From Sphingomonas abietis (GTDB lineage: Bacteria; Pseudomonadota; Alphaproteobacteria; Sphingomonadales; Sphingomonadaceae): a stretch of DNA of 64,000 nucleotides. The position numbers were made by a program, and so were the translations under genes. Below, piece by piece: positions 18,402 to 28,242 of the stretch. Positions within the stretch are counted from its first letter, which is position 1. Every line of letters starts with the position of its first letter. Where the stretch lies: NCBI RefSeq assembly GCF_027625475.1, contig NZ_CP115174.1:1612001-1676000 (forward strand). Direction: 5' to 3'. The notes beneath the pieces are model-generated. The model made no database searches, had not been told where the DNA came from, and saw nothing but the letters and a program-made list of their open reading frames with translations.

Positions 18402-19531
18402 AGCGCCAGGCCCAGTTGCTCCGCCATGCCCTCCTCGCCTGGCTGCTCGAGCGCGGAGAGGGTGAGGCCGAGCAGCCGGATCGGCCGCTCCACCGGGCAG
18501 AGCGCCAGCAGCAGGCCATGCGCGGCCTCGGCGAGCAGCCCGCGATCGAGCAGCGGCTCGGTGAAGCTGCGGGCGCGGGTGATGGTGTGGAAATCGTCGT
18601 AGCGCATCTTGAGCGTGACGGTGCGGCCGCGTGCCCCCGATCCCTCGATGCGGGGCCATAGCGTGTCGATGATCTCGTCGAGCGCGCCGATCAGTTCGGC
18701 GGGTGCGGCGAGATCGCGGAGGAAGGTGTTCTCCGCGCCGACCGATTTGCGCGGGCGATCATTGCGGACCTCGCGATGATCGATGCCCCGCGCCGCGCCG
18801 TGGAGATATTCGCCCCAGCTGCCGAAGGTGCGGTTGAGCCATGCGAGGCTCTGCGCCTTCAGGTCCGCGCCGGTCTCGATGCCGAGCGCCGCCATCTTCT
18901 CGGCGGTCTTGGGGCCGACGCCGTAGAAGCGCTTGACCGGCAATGCCGCGACGAACGCCTCGCCGCGGTGCGGGGGGATGACGCAGATGCCGTCCGGCTT
19001 GTTCTGGTCCGAGGCGATCTTGGCGATGAACTTGTTGTAGGAGACGCCGGCCGAGGCGGTCAGCCCGGTCTCGGCCTTGATCTCGGCGCGGATGCGCTCG
19101 GCGGTCGCGGTGGCGGAGCCGAGCCCGGCGAGATCGTCGGTAACGTCGAGATAGGCTTCGTCGAGCGAGAGCGGCTCGATCAGCGGCGTGTAGCGGGCGA
19201 AGATCGCGCGGATATGGCGCGACACCTCGCGATAGACGTCGAAGCGCGGCTTCACGAAGATCAGGTCCGCGCACAGCCGGCGCGCGCGCGACGAGGGCAT
19301 GGCCGAGCGCACCCCGAACAGCCGCGCCTCGTAGCTGGCGGCGGCGACGACGCCGCGCTCGCGCGATCCGCCGACCGCGACCGGCCTGCCCCGCAGCGCC
19401 GGATCGTCGCGCTGCTCGACCGAGGCGTAGAAGGCATCCATGTCGATATGGATGATCCGCCGGACGGGCAGCCGATCCTCGGGCGGCCGATCCACGGGCG
19501 GCCGGCCTTCGGATGTCCGGGCGTCAGGCAT
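18398..19531 (-). CDS. dinB: DNA polymerase IV (translesion Y-family polymerase)
   Basis: 377 residues. The Y-family catalytic core is intact: HIDMDAFYASVEQRDDPALRG (D30, D32) and LSLDEAYLDV (D124, E125). It continues through the GVSYNKFIAKIASDQNKP and FYGVGPKTAEKMAALGI helix-hairpin segments to the little-finger domain. The C-terminus QLGLAL resembles the beta-clamp-binding tail of Pol IV. It copies damaged templates with low fidelity. It starts 15 nt after the Crp/Fnr gene and is probably cotranscribed; I see no SOS box. The first 24 residues are poorly conserved, so the start may lie further in. Confidence 0.94.
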   Translation of the reverse strand: MPDARTSEGRPPVDRPPEDRLPVRRIIHIDMDAFYASVEQRDDPALRGRPVAVGGSRERGVVAAASYEARLFGVRSAMPSSRARRLCADLIFVKPRFDVYREVSRHIRAIFARYTPLIEPLSLDEAYLDVTDDLAGLGSATATAERIRAEIKAETGLTASAGVSYNKFIAKIASDQNKPDGICVIPPHRGEAFVAALPVKRFYGVGPKTAEKMAALGIETGADLKAQSLAWLNRTFGSWGEYLHGAARGIDHREVRNDRPRKSVGAENTFLRDLAAPAELIGALDEIIDTLWPRIEGSGARGRTVTLKMRYDDFHTITRARSFTEPLLDRGLLAEAAHGLLLALCPVERPIRLLGLTLSALEQPGEEGMAEQLGLAL

Positions 19532-19546
19532 GATCGCGGTCGGCCA

Positions 19547-20320
19547 TCACAGGTGCAGGTCGCTCGGCCCTTCCAGATGCAGATAGGTCGGATCGAATTC
19601 GCCGAGCGCGGCCAACGCCTTCCAGTCCGGGATCGTCACCGAACGCCCGCTGAAGGTCAGCAGCCCCTGCTCGCGGAACTTGGCCAGCACCCGGTTGGTG
19701 TGGATCGGGGTGACGCCGAGCGCATCGGCGAGATCGGTCTGGGTCAGGGGAAGCTCGAAGCTGCCGCCGTTGACGAGGCCGACGCGCTTCAGCCGCACCG
19801 CCAGTTCGCAGAACAGATGCGCGGTGCGGGTACGGGCGTCGCGCCGGCCGACATTGAGCAGCGCCTCGCGCTGGATCGAGGCATCGAGCAGGGTGTCGTA
19901 CCAGAAGGCGCGGGCGAGGGCGGGCACCTCCTCGGCGGTCTTCAGCACGGCAGCGTGCGGCACCAGCACGATCGCGGCGTTGCGAACCGTCTCGATGGTA
20001 TGATCGGCGACCTTGAACAGAACGGTGTGGAGATCGACCATGTCGCCGGGGACGTGGAAGGAAATGATCTGCCGGCGTCCGTCCGCGGCGACCTTGGAGC
20101 GATAGACCAGGCCTTCCAGCACCATGCAGGCGTGGGTCGGGCGCTCGCCCTCCTCGACGATGCGCGAGCGGGCCGCCGTGCGGACGAGCTTTTGCGGCAA
20201 GGCACGCAGGGCGGCCTTTTCGTCGTCGGTCAATTTGTCGCGCACCTCGATCTTGTCGAGGAAGGGATCGAGATAATGGCTGACGGCGTGAAGCATATGC
20301 GGAACTACCCCCTTCGCCAT
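19547..20320 (-). CDS. Crp/Fnr-family transcriptional regulator
   Basis: 257 residues from ATG 20320, chosen because GGAGG lies 7 nt upstream. The N-terminal cyclic-nucleotide-fold domain contains RIVEEGERPTHACMVLEGLVYR and RQIISFHVPGDMVDL. The C-terminal winged helix contains LTQTDLADALGVTPIHTNRVL. The N-terminal Fe-S cysteine cluster of Fnr is absent, so it is unlikely to be an oxygen sensor of that type. It may cotranscribe dinB, which follows by 15 nt. The ligand is unknown. Confidence 0.88.
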   Translation of the reverse strand: MAKGVVPHMLHAVSHYLDPFLDKIEVRDKLTDDEKAALRALPQKLVRTAARSRIVEEGERPTHACMVLEGLVYRSKVAADGRRQIISFHVPGDMVDLHTVLFKVADHTIETVRNAAIVLVPHAAVLKTAEEVPALARAFWYDTLLDASIQREALLNVGRRDARTRTAHLFCELAVRLKRVGLVNGGSFELPLTQTDLADALGVTPIHTNRVLAKFREQGLLTFSGRSVTIPDWKALAALGEFDPTYLHLEGPSDLHL

Positions 20321-20356
20321 GCTCTTGCCTCCAAGCGAAACGGTGCGCAAGCGGGA

Positions 20357-20382
20357 GGAACCGGGAGTGCTGGCGAAGCGTC
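20357..20382 (+). promoter_or_regulatory. EcfG-type (general stress) promoter candidate
   Basis: GGAAC (20357-20361), a 17-nt spacer, then CGTC (20379-20382). The alphaproteobacterial EcfG consensus is GGAAC-N16/17-CGTT, so one base differs. It lies 25 nt before the ATG of the 101-residue gene and points at it. Confidence 0.4.
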
Positions 20383-20406
20383 TTCCGGCTTGAGGGAGAC
20401 AGGGTC

Positions 20407-20712
20407 ATGCTATTGGGGTCGTTGGCGAAATCGATGATCGTGCGCGCCGTGCAGAAACGAGTCGGGGTGTCGCGGATCGGCACGATCCCGGCCACCTTGC
20501 TGACCACCGGGGCGTCGCTGGCGCTGACCCGCGGCCGGCGGCCGATCGGGCTGGCGCTGGCCGGTGTCGGCGGGCTGTTGCTGTGGCAGGAGATCGAGCG
20601 CGAGCGCCGGCTGGCGGCCGACGCATCCCGGGCTAGCGAGCCGCTTCTGCCGGTGCCGGGGCTTCCGCCAGCGGCTTCCGTCGATGCTTCTGCGGCCAGA
20701 GCACGGCGTTGA
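20407..20712 (+). CDS. Small predicted membrane protein, possibly stress-induced
   Basis: 101 residues from ATG 20407, with GAGGGAGACAGG just upstream as ribosome binding site. It has two modest hydrophobic segments (about 27-40 and 47-60), then a charged IERERRLAADA tail. No family is recognised. The last 80 nt overlap the 3' end of the convergent YihY gene, which lowers confidence, but the good ribosome site and the EcfG-like promoter favour a real gene. Confidence 0.5.
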   Translation: MLLGSLAKSMIVRAVQKRVGVSRIGTIPATLLTTGASLALTRGRRPIGLALAGVGGLLLWQEIERERRLAADASRASEPLLPVPGLPPAASVDASAARARR

Positions 20713-21637
20713 TCGTCGCGCCGAGCAGGATCGCATAGGCCGAGACGTAGAACCACATCAGCAGCACGACGACCGCGCTGAGCGACCCATAGGTGGCGTT
20801 ATAGTTGCCGAAGCTGGAGACGTAGAGGCCCAGGCCGACGGTCGCCGCCAGCCACAGCAGGGTGGCGATGCCCGATCCCATGCTGATCCATTGCCAGCCA
20901 TTGGGCGGGCGATTGGGCCCGAAGCGGTAGGCGCCGCCGATCGCGGCACTGGCCAGCAAGGCCGCGATCGCCCAGGTGCCCAGCTTGATCGCGAACAGCG
21001 CGACCGGCCCGAGCCCGTCGAGCAGGGTCTGCAGCCAGCCGAGCACGGTCGCGGCGAGCAGCCCGGTGATCGCCACGCCGACCGCGCCGACGATGATCGC
21101 CATCGATACGAAGGTGCCCATGATGAAGCCGCGCGCCTCATCCTGCTGGCCGTAGATCACGCTCAGCGCCGCCATGATCGCGGTCGAGGCGCGGGTGGCG
21201 CTGTAGATCGCGATCAGCAGCGCCAGCAGCAGGCCGAAGCCGGTCTTGCCGGACGATGTGTTCACCACCGCCATCAACTGATCGAGGATCAGCTTGGCGG
21301 CGTCGTGCGGCACGATCGTAACGATCGTGCGGATATGGTCCGCCACCGTCGCGGGGTCGGCGATCAGCCCGTAGGTGAGGATCACGGCGGCGAGCAGCGG
21401 CACCAGCGACAGGAAGCAATAGAAGGCGACGCCGGCCGCCATCAGCGCGATATTGTCGCGGCCGATCTTCGTCCATAGCTTGCCGAGGAAGCCGGTGGTC
21501 GCATCCTTCGCGCGATCGGCGAAATCCTGGCCTCGTTCGAAGCGGTGAGGGGTTTGCGGGCCACCGCCATTATCGCCCTGCCCAATATCGTTCTGCATGG
21601 CCGCTAAACCCGTGACAGGCGAATTATGTTCAGCCAT
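20633..21637 (-). CDS. YihY/BrkB-family inner-membrane protein
   Basis: 334 residues, with ATG at 21637; ATG at 21598 is an alternative. After a polar N-terminus of about 60 residues come six hydrophobic helices with YihY hallmarks: NIALMAAGVAFYCFLSLVPLLAAVI, LLALLIAIYSATRASTAIMAALSVIY and YGSLSAVVVLLMWFYVSAYAILLGATINAVL (each recognisable from its first residues). The family was once annotated as ribonuclease BN in error; its real role is unclear. It is divergent from tamA. Confidence 0.88.
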   Translation of the reverse strand: MAEHNSPVTGLAAMQNDIGQGDNGGGPQTPHRFERGQDFADRAKDATTGFLGKLWTKIGRDNIALMAAGVAFYCFLSLVPLLAAVILTYGLIADPATVADHIRTIVTIVPHDAAKLILDQLMAVVNTSSGKTGFGLLLALLIAIYSATRASTAIMAALSVIYGQQDEARGFIMGTFVSMAIIVGAVGVAITGLLAATVLGWLQTLLDGLGPVALFAIKLGTWAIAALLASAAIGGAYRFGPNRPPNGWQWISMGSGIATLLWLAATVGLGLYVSSFGNYNATYGSLSAVVVLLMWFYVSAYAILLGATINAVLWPQKHRRKPLAEAPAPAEAAR

Positions 21638-21698
21638 TCCGCATGTTAACTTTGCCGGGAACCGCCGCTACCATGCGGCGTTTGCCGGGTGGGAACGA

Positions 21699-23924
21699 AT
21701 GTTTCGCGCAGACGTGAAGGCGTCGGGTTTGAAGGGGTACGGGGTGCAATCCGGGGGCGATGTCCGAGTTCGTATCGGCACCTCTTTTCATTGCTGCCTC
21801 GGCATGTCGGTGCTGGCGTTCGCGCTCGTCTCGGCTGCGCCCGCCTTTGCCCGGCACGATAACGCGCCCAGCCCGGAGAAGGCCGATCCGACGGACCAGG
21901 CCGTCGATCCCGCCATCGATCCCTCCTTCGACGCGGCGCTGCCGCCGCTCGATGCGGTGCAGGCGCCGCCCGCCGTCGGTGCGCCGACGCAGGCGGTGAC
22001 GACACAGGCGGTGACGGCGCAGCCCGGGACGCCGCCGGCGGTCGCCCAGCCTGCGTCCATGCAACCGGCCCCCGCGCAGGCGACGGCCGATCCCGAACTG
22101 GCCCAGCCGCTGCCGCCGCTCGCCGGCTTCGATCCGACGCCGGATACCAGCAAGGCCAGCGTGCCGAGCACCGAGGAGACCCGTATCCGCTATACGGTGA
22201 AGGTCGAGGGGCTGTCCAAGATCGGCCTCGAAGACGAGTTCCGCAGCCTGTCCGAGCTGGATAGCGGCAAGAAGAAAGCGGCCAATTCGGCGCAGGTCGC
22301 CGCGCGTGCCAAGGACGATGTGGCGCTGGCCGAAAAGATCCTGCGCTCCGAAGGTTATTATGACGGCGTCGCGTCGTCCACGGTGGCGGCGGTGCCTGGC
22401 CAGCCCGGCCAGGTCGCCGCGACGATCAGCGTGACGCCGGGGCCGCGCTATGTGCTGTCCAGCATCGCCGTCACCGGCGCCGCGCCCGAGCCGACGACGC
22501 TGGCGACCGCCGCGCTGACCTCCCAGGTCCAGGTCGGAAAGCCGATCCGTTCGATCGCGGTCGAGGGAGGGGAAGCGCAGATTTCGCTCCAGCTGCCGGA
22601 GCGGGGCTTCCCCTTCGCCAAGGTCGGCCAGCGCGATATCCTGCTGGATGATGCCACCCATGGCGGCGACTATACGGTGCCGCTCGAGGCCGGCCCGAAA
22701 TCCAGCTTCGGCCGGGTGCGGCCCGACGGCAAGGGCGCGACCCTGTTCACCGAGGAGCATCTCGCCGTGTTCCCGCGTTTCAAGCCGGGCGATCTTTACG
22801 ACAGCCGCAAGACCGACGATCTGCGGCAGGCGCTGGTGGCGACCGGCATCTTCTCGACCGTGGCGATCCAGCCGATCGATACCGGCCAGAAGGCGGCCGA
22901 CGGCACCGAGATCACCGATCTGCTCGTCACCGAGGAAAAGGGCCCGTGGCGGACGCTGGCGGGCTCCGGTGGCTATGGCACCGGCGAGGGCATCAAGGCG
23001 GAAGCGAGCTGGACCCATCGCAACCTGTTCCCGCCCGAGGGCGCGCTGACGGTGAGCGTGATCGGCGGCACGCTGGAGCAGGGGGCGAACGTGGCCTTCC
23101 GTCGCTCCAATGCGGGCCAGCGCGACAAGACCTTCCAGATCGTCGGTGGCTTCGATCGTTCCAATTATGATGCCTATGAGGCCAAGTCGATCAATCTGGC
23201 GATGAACTGGTCCCGCCAGTCCACCCCGATCTGGCAGAAGCGCTGGACCTATACCTATGGCGCCGAATTGATCGGCACCAACGAAAAGGGCGCGGCGCTG
23301 GACGCGACCGGCGATCGGCCCCGCCGCAACTATCTGATCGGCGCCTTGCCGGTGCAGGTGGAATATGATCGCTCGGACGATCTGCTCAACCCGACGAGGG
23401 GCTTTCGCATCCTCGCCCGGATCAGCCCCGAGGCGTCGATCCAGAGCGGGTTCAAGACCTATGCGCGGCTGACCGGGCAGGGCACGGCCTATTACCCGAT
23501 CGGCAAGTCGGTGGTGCTCGCCGGCCGCGTGCTGGTGGCGTCCATCCAGGGCGCGAACCTCGACGACATCGCGCCGTCGCGGCGCATCTATGTCGGCGGC
23601 GGCGGATCGGTGCGCGGCTATGGTTATCAGCAGCTCGGCCCCAAGGACGCGCAGAACAACCCGACCGGCGGTCTGTCCTCCACCGAATTCGCGCTGGAGG
23701 CGCGCTATCGCTTCGGCAATTTCGGCGTCGTGCCCTTCTTCGACGGCGGCCGCCTCGGCCAGACCTCGTCGCCCAGCATCAGCCACATGCGCTACGGCGC
23801 CGGCATCGGCGGGCGCTATTACACCAATTTCGGGCCGCTGCGCCTCGACGTGGCGACCCCGATCGCCCGCCAACCGGGTGAATCCAAGATCACGCTCTAC
23901 ATCTCCATCGGGCAGGCCTTCTGA
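21699..23924 (+). CDS. tamA: TamA, outer-membrane BamA-family assembly protein
   Basis: About 741 residues from ATG 21699; GTG 21744, with AAGGGG 6 nt upstream, is a good alternative. A signal peptide ends at VSAAPAFA. A Pro/Ala/Gln-rich spacer (roughly residues 50-140) precedes POTRA-like domains (about 160-380), and then a 16-strand BamA-type barrel begins near GPWRTLAGSGGYGTGEG. The barrel contains the lid-lock region (RRIYVGGGGSVRGYGYQ) and ends with Phe. TamA partners inner-membrane TamB for outer-membrane lipid/protein insertion. tamB follows with a TGATG overlap. Confidence 0.92.
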   Translation: MFRADVKASGLKGYGVQSGGDVRVRIGTSFHCCLGMSVLAFALVSAAPAFARHDNAPSPEKADPTDQAVDPAIDPSFDAALPPLDAVQAPPAVGAPTQAVTTQAVTAQPGTPPAVAQPASMQPAPAQATADPELAQPLPPLAGFDPTPDTSKASVPSTEETRIRYTVKVEGLSKIGLEDEFRSLSELDSGKKKAANSAQVAARAKDDVALAEKILRSEGYYDGVASSTVAAVPGQPGQVAATISVTPGPRYVLSSIAVTGAAPEPTTLATAALTSQVQVGKPIRSIAVEGGEAQISLQLPERGFPFAKVGQRDILLDDATHGGDYTVPLEAGPKSSFGRVRPDGKGATLFTEEHLAVFPRFKPGDLYDSRKTDDLRQALVATGIFSTVAIQPIDTGQKAADGTEITDLLVTEEKGPWRTLAGSGGYGTGEGIKAEASWTHRNLFPPEGALTVSVIGGTLEQGANVAFRRSNAGQRDKTFQIVGGFDRSNYDAYEAKSINLAMNWSRQSTPIWQKRWTYTYGAELIGTNEKGAALDATGDRPRRNYLIGALPVQVEYDRSDDLLNPTRGFRILARISPEASIQSGFKTYARLTGQGTAYYPIGKSVVLAGRVLVASIQGANLDDIAPSRRIYVGGGGSVRGYGYQQLGPKDAQNNPTGGLSSTEFALEARYRFGNFGVVPFFDGGRLGQTSSPSISHMRYGAGIGGRYYTNFGPLRLDVATPIARQPGESKITLYISIGQAF

Positions 23925-26900
23925 TGGCCGGGCAGGACGACATCGCGCCGGGTGAAGGCGTCGCGGCGACGCCACGCAGGCCGCTTGGGGCGCGGATCGC
24001 CAAGTGGGTCGGGATCGTGCTGGCGGCGCTGATCGGGCTGGTTCTGGCGCTGGTCCTCGGGCTCAACACCGGGCCGGGCAAGCGCTTCCTCGCCGGCCAG
24101 CTCGGCGGCTACACCACCGCGTCGGGCATCAACATCCATGTCGGCGCGATCGAGGGCTCGATCTACAGCCACATGATCCTGCACGGGCTCGAAATCCGTG
24201 ACCAGCAGGGGGTGTTCATCACCGCGCCGGCGGTGGACATCCGCTGGCATCCGTTCGCCTATATCCATTCGAAGATCGATCTCGACAGCGTGACCGCCGG
24301 CGAGATCCGGATGCTGCGCAACCCGGCGCTGAAGCCGGTGCCGAGCGATCCCAATGCGCCGACCATTCCCGACATCGATCTGACGCTCGGCCATCTCCAC
24401 GTCGATCGTTTCATCCTCGAGCCGCCCGTGACCGGCAAGCGCAGCATCGTGAAGATCGACGGCAACGCCAAGATCGCCGATCGCAGGGCGCAGTTGCTGG
24501 TCGAGGCCGATACGATCGCCGCGCCCGGCGTCGCGGGCGGCGACCGGCTGCATGTCGATATCGATGCGGTGCCGGGCGAGAACCGGCTCAAGATCGACGT
24601 CAAGCTGAACGCGCCGGCCGGCGGGCTGGTCGACAGCTACGGCAAGCTTGGGCGGGCGATGCAGCTCGACATCGGCGGGCAGGGCGACTGGCATCTGTGG
24701 CAGGGCAAGGCGGCGGCGACGCTCGGCGGCCAGCCGCTGGCCAATGTCGACCTGACCGCGAGGGACGGCAGCTTCCGCGCGCTCGGCGACGTGATGCCGG
24801 CGATGATGCTGACCGGCCCGGCCGCGCGGATGACGTCGCCGGCGATCCATATCGACGCCGCGACCACGCTCGACAAGCGCGTCGCGGATACGACGATCAG
24901 CGTCGCCTCATCGGCCTTTGCGGCCCACGCGCAGGGCGTGCTCGACTTCGACCGGAGCCGGTTCGGCAATTTCCAGCTCGCCGCCCGGCTGCTCACCCCC
25001 GGCGCGATCGCCAACGGGCTCTCGGGCCGCAACGTCCAGGTCCAGGCGACGCTCGACGGCGCCTTCATGAAGCCGAGCATCGCCTACAAGATCGCGGCCG
25101 ACAGCATCGCCTTCGGCACCACCGGCATCGAGAAGCTCGCCGCGCAGGGGGCGACCACCTACAGCACCGACAAGGTGGTCGTGCCGGTCCACGCCACCGC
25201 GCTGCGCGTGACCGGGCTCAACGCGGCGGCCGGCGGGCTGGTCACCCACCTGCGCGTGGATGGCGACATCGCCTATGCCAAGGGCCAGGTCTTTTCGGAC
25301 AATCTGCATCTCCGCTCGGATCGGATCGACGCCACCGCGCTGATCCTCGCCGATCTGGCGAGCGGCAAATATACCGGCGCGCTCAAGGGCCGGGTCAACG
25401 ACTATGACGTCAACGGGCTCGGCCGGATCAATCTCGTTACGGATGCGAAACTGGTCACGGCGCCGGGCGGCGGCTTCGGCGTGAAGGGCCATGTCCGCGT
25501 CGACACGAAGAAGATCACCAACGCCAGCCTCGCCCAGCAGCTCGGCGGCAATGCCGTCATCACGGCCGATGTGGGCTATGATCCTAAAGTTGGGGCCACG
25601 ATCGGCAATCTCCGCATGGCGGCGCCCGATCTGCGCATCGATCATGGCAGCGGGAGCTACAATCTCCAGACCGGCCAGATCCGCGCGCAGGCCGGCGCCT
25701 GGTCGCGGACCTACGGACCCGCCACCGTCACCGCCAGCGGCACCATCGCCAATCCGCGGGTCGAGCTGAAGGCGGCGCATCCGGGCGTCGGCATCGGCCT
25801 CGCCAATCTCGATGCGACGCTGACCGGATCGGCGGCGGGCTATCGCGTGCAGGCCAAGGGCGGAACCGATTATGGCCCGTTCACCGCCGATGTGCTGATC
25901 AGGGCCGGCAAGGGGCCGCTCGCGGTCAATATCAACTCGCTGCTGCTCGCCGGCATCACCGTCCACGGCGCAGTCGTGCAGACCGCCGCCGGCCCGTTCG
26001 CGGGCACGCTGTTCGTGGCGGGCTCGGGCCTCAACGGCCAGGTCGCGCTGGCGGCGGCGGGCCATGACCAGAAGGCGGACGTCAACCTCACCGCCAGCGG
26101 CGCCAGGCTGCCCGGCAAGATGCCGATCACGATCGGTTCGGGGCTGATCCGCGCGACGCTGGTGATGCTGCCGGCCGGTCCCTCGATCGCCGGCTCGGCC
26201 GCGCTGGTCGACGTGCGGAGCGGCACGCTGCTGGTCCGTTCGGCGCGTGCGAAGATCGATTATGCAGGCGGCCGCGGCACCGCGGCGGTGACCGCCAGCG
26301 GCACCAGCGGCGTGCCGTTCGACGTCGCGGCGCAGGCGAGCTTCACCCCCGAACGCATCCTCGCCAACCTCAAGGGCTCGGCCAACGGCATCGCCTTCAG
26401 CCTCGCGCGCCCGGCGACCGTGGTGAAGCAGGGCCAGGATTATGTCCTCCAGCCGGCGACGCTGGTGCTGCCGCAGGGCTCGGTCGATCTCTCGGGTCGC
26501 TACGGCGAGACCAGCGAGGCGCACGCGAAGCTCAACGGCGTCGACATCGGCATCGTCCAGGCCTTCGCGCCGGCGCTGGGTGTCAGCGGCAAGGCGACCG
26601 GCACCGTCGATCTTGCCCTGCGCGGTTCGGCGATCCCCGATGCCCATGCCCGCATCGACATCACCGGCTTCACCCGTACCGGCGCGCTGGTGATCTCCGA
26701 TCCGGTCGACATCGCGATCCTCGGCACGCTCGGCCATCAGGGCAATGCCGTGAACGCGCTGATCCGGCGGAGCGGCACCACCATCGGCCGCGTGCAGGTG
26801 CGGATGGCGGCGGCCTCGACCATGAGCGGATTGATGGACGGCCCGATCAATGGCGGCATCCGCTATAACGGCCCGGCCGAGGTGCTGTGGACGCTCACCG

Positions 26901-28135
26901 GCATCGGTGGCCAGACGCTGGCCGGCCCGATCGCGATCGGTGCGGATTTCTCCGGCAAGGTCAGCGCACCGCAGCTCAACGGTGTGATCCGCGCCAACCA
27001 GCTCCGCTACGAGAACAGCGCGACCGGCACCACCATCACCAACATCAAGATGGACGGGCGCTTCACCCAGTCGCAATTCCTGCTCAACAGCCTCAGCGGC
27101 AACGCCGGCAAGGGCACGATCCAGGCGTCGGGCTCGGTCGGCTTCGCGGCGGACAGCGGCTTCCCGATCGCCATCACCGCCAAGCTGGACCATGCTCAGC
27201 TGGCCCATTCGGACGGTCTCGGCGCCACCGCGTCGGGCACCATCGCGGTCACCAACTCGAAGGCGGCGGGCGGCCTGATCAAGGGCGACATCAACATCCA
27301 GGAGGCGCGGTACAATTATGTCCGCAACGACGCCGCGCAGGTCGACGATCTGACCGGCATCCGTCGCAAGGGCGCGCCGCCGGTCGATCCGACGGCGGCT
27401 GCGGCCGGCCCGGCACCGAGCAACTGGAAGCTCGATCTCGGCATTCGCGGCGACAACCAGATCTTCGTCTCCGGCATGGGCCTCGAATCCGAATGGTCGA
27501 CGCGGATGAAGATCGGCGGCACCGTCACCGCGCCGAGCGTGGTCGGCAAGCTCCAGGTCGTGCGCGGCACCTACAGCTTTGCCGGGCACCGCCTAGACGT
27601 CGCCGACACCAGCACGGTGCAGTTCAACGGCCCGCTGCTCGATCCCGATCTCAACATCTCGGCCACCACCTCGGTGGAGGGCGTGGATGTCGGCATCAAT
27701 ATCGGCGGCACCGGCACCCATCCGCAGATCACCTTCACCTCGACCCCGACCTTGCCGCAGGACGAGGTGCTGTCGCGGCTGTTGTTCGGTTCCTCGGTGA
27801 CGTCGCTGTCGCCGATGCAGGCTCTCCAGCTCGCCGCGGCGCTCAATTCGCTGCGGACGGGCGGCGGCGGGGCGGGCGCGCTCGGGAAGCTGCGCGGCGC
27901 GACCGGGCTCGACCGTCTGCGCGTACTGGGATCGGACGAGACGACGGGGCGCGGCACCTCGCTCGCGGCGGGCAAATATATCTCCAAGAACATCTATGTG
28001 GAGGTGATCAGCGACGCCAAGGGCTTCACCCAGACCCAGCTGACGATCGCGCTGTCCAAGGCGCTCAGCATCCTCAGCCAGGCTGGTGGCGTGACCGGGC
28101 CATCGGTGACGCTGCGCTACTCGAAGCAATATTGA
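23924..28135 (+). CDS. tamB: TamB, translocation and assembly module inner-membrane subunit
   Basis: 1403 residues. A single N-terminal membrane helix (about 26-48) anchors a long periplasmic beta-groove of repeats, ending in the conserved TamB C-terminal domain (about 1000-1403) with GNNQIFVSGMGLESEW-like and FTSTPTLPQDEVLSRLLFG motifs. It ends LSQAGGVTGPSVTLRYSKQY. The protein spans the periplasm, reaching TamA, and belongs to the AsmA-like bridge proteins implicated in phospholipid transport. Start ATG overlaps the tamA stop. Confidence 0.94.
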   Translation: MAGQDDIAPGEGVAATPRRPLGARIAKWVGIVLAALIGLVLALVLGLNTGPGKRFLAGQLGGYTTASGINIHVGAIEGSIYSHMILHGLEIRDQQGVFITAPAVDIRWHPFAYIHSKIDLDSVTAGEIRMLRNPALKPVPSDPNAPTIPDIDLTLGHLHVDRFILEPPVTGKRSIVKIDGNAKIADRRAQLLVEADTIAAPGVAGGDRLHVDIDAVPGENRLKIDVKLNAPAGGLVDSYGKLGRAMQLDIGGQGDWHLWQGKAAATLGGQPLANVDLTARDGSFRALGDVMPAMMLTGPAARMTSPAIHIDAATTLDKRVADTTISVASSAFAAHAQGVLDFDRSRFGNFQLAARLLTPGAIANGLSGRNVQVQATLDGAFMKPSIAYKIAADSIAFGTTGIEKLAAQGATTYSTDKVVVPVHATALRVTGLNAAAGGLVTHLRVDGDIAYAKGQVFSDNLHLRSDRIDATALILADLASGKYTGALKGRVNDYDVNGLGRINLVTDAKLVTAPGGGFGVKGHVRVDTKKITNASLAQQLGGNAVITADVGYDPKVGATIGNLRMAAPDLRIDHGSGSYNLQTGQIRAQAGAWSRTYGPATVTASGTIANPRVELKAAHPGVGIGLANLDATLTGSAAGYRVQAKGGTDYGPFTADVLIRAGKGPLAVNINSLLLAGITVHGAVVQTAAGPFAGTLFVAGSGLNGQVALAAAGHDQKADVNLTASGARLPGKMPITIGSGLIRATLVMLPAGPSIAGSAALVDVRSGTLLVRSARAKIDYAGGRGTAAVTASGTSGVPFDVAAQASFTPERILANLKGSANGIAFSLARPATVVKQGQDYVLQPATLVLPQGSVDLSGRYGETSEAHAKLNGVDIGIVQAFAPALGVSGKATGTVDLALRGSAIPDAHARIDITGFTRTGALVISDPVDIAILGTLGHQGNAVNALIRRSGTTIGRVQVRMAAASTMSGLMDGPINGGIRYNGPAEVLWTLTGIGGQTLAGPIAIGADFSGKVSAPQLNGVIRANQLRYENSATGTTITNIKMDGRFTQSQFLLNSLSGNAGKGTIQASGSVGFAADSGFPIAITAKLDHAQLAHSDGLGATASGTIAVTNSKAAGGLIKGDINIQEARYNYVRNDAAQVDDLTGIRRKGAPPVDPTAAAAGPAPSNWKLDLGIRGDNQIFVSGMGLESEWSTRMKIGGTVTAPSVVGKLQVVRGTYSFAGHRLDVADTSTVQFNGPLLDPDLNISATTSVEGVDVGINIGGTGTHPQITFTSTPTLPQDEVLSRLLFGSSVTSLSPMQALQLAAALNSLRTGGGGAGALGKLRGATGLDRLRVLGSDETTGRGTSLAAGKYISKNIYVEVISDAKGFTQTQLTIALSKALSILSQAGGVTGPSVTLRYSKQY

Positions 28136-28155
28136 GGGGCGCCCGTTACCCTGAG

Positions 28156-28184
28156 CCGGTCGAAAGGGGCTTCCCTTCGACCGG
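28156..28184. repeat. Palindromic extragenic element after tamB
   Basis: CCGGTCGAA-A-GGG pairs with CCCTTCGACCGG across a short loop. The flanking CCCTGAGCCGGTCGAA resembles the CCTGAGC-x-TCGAAGGG palindrome scattered through sphingomonad intergenic regions. It lies 20 nt after tamB and may also work as a transcription barrier, although no T-run follows. Confidence 0.6.
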
Positions 28185-28242
28185 ACGAGCGTCACCGGCA
28201 GCGTGAGAGACGCGCCGGCAAAAGGATAGGGGTGCGCAGCCC

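Noticed and set aside
19141..19166. GTAACG-N16-CGAG resembling the SigF-type promoter
   Set aside because: Lies inside dinB, points against the gene, and has two deviations from the motif.
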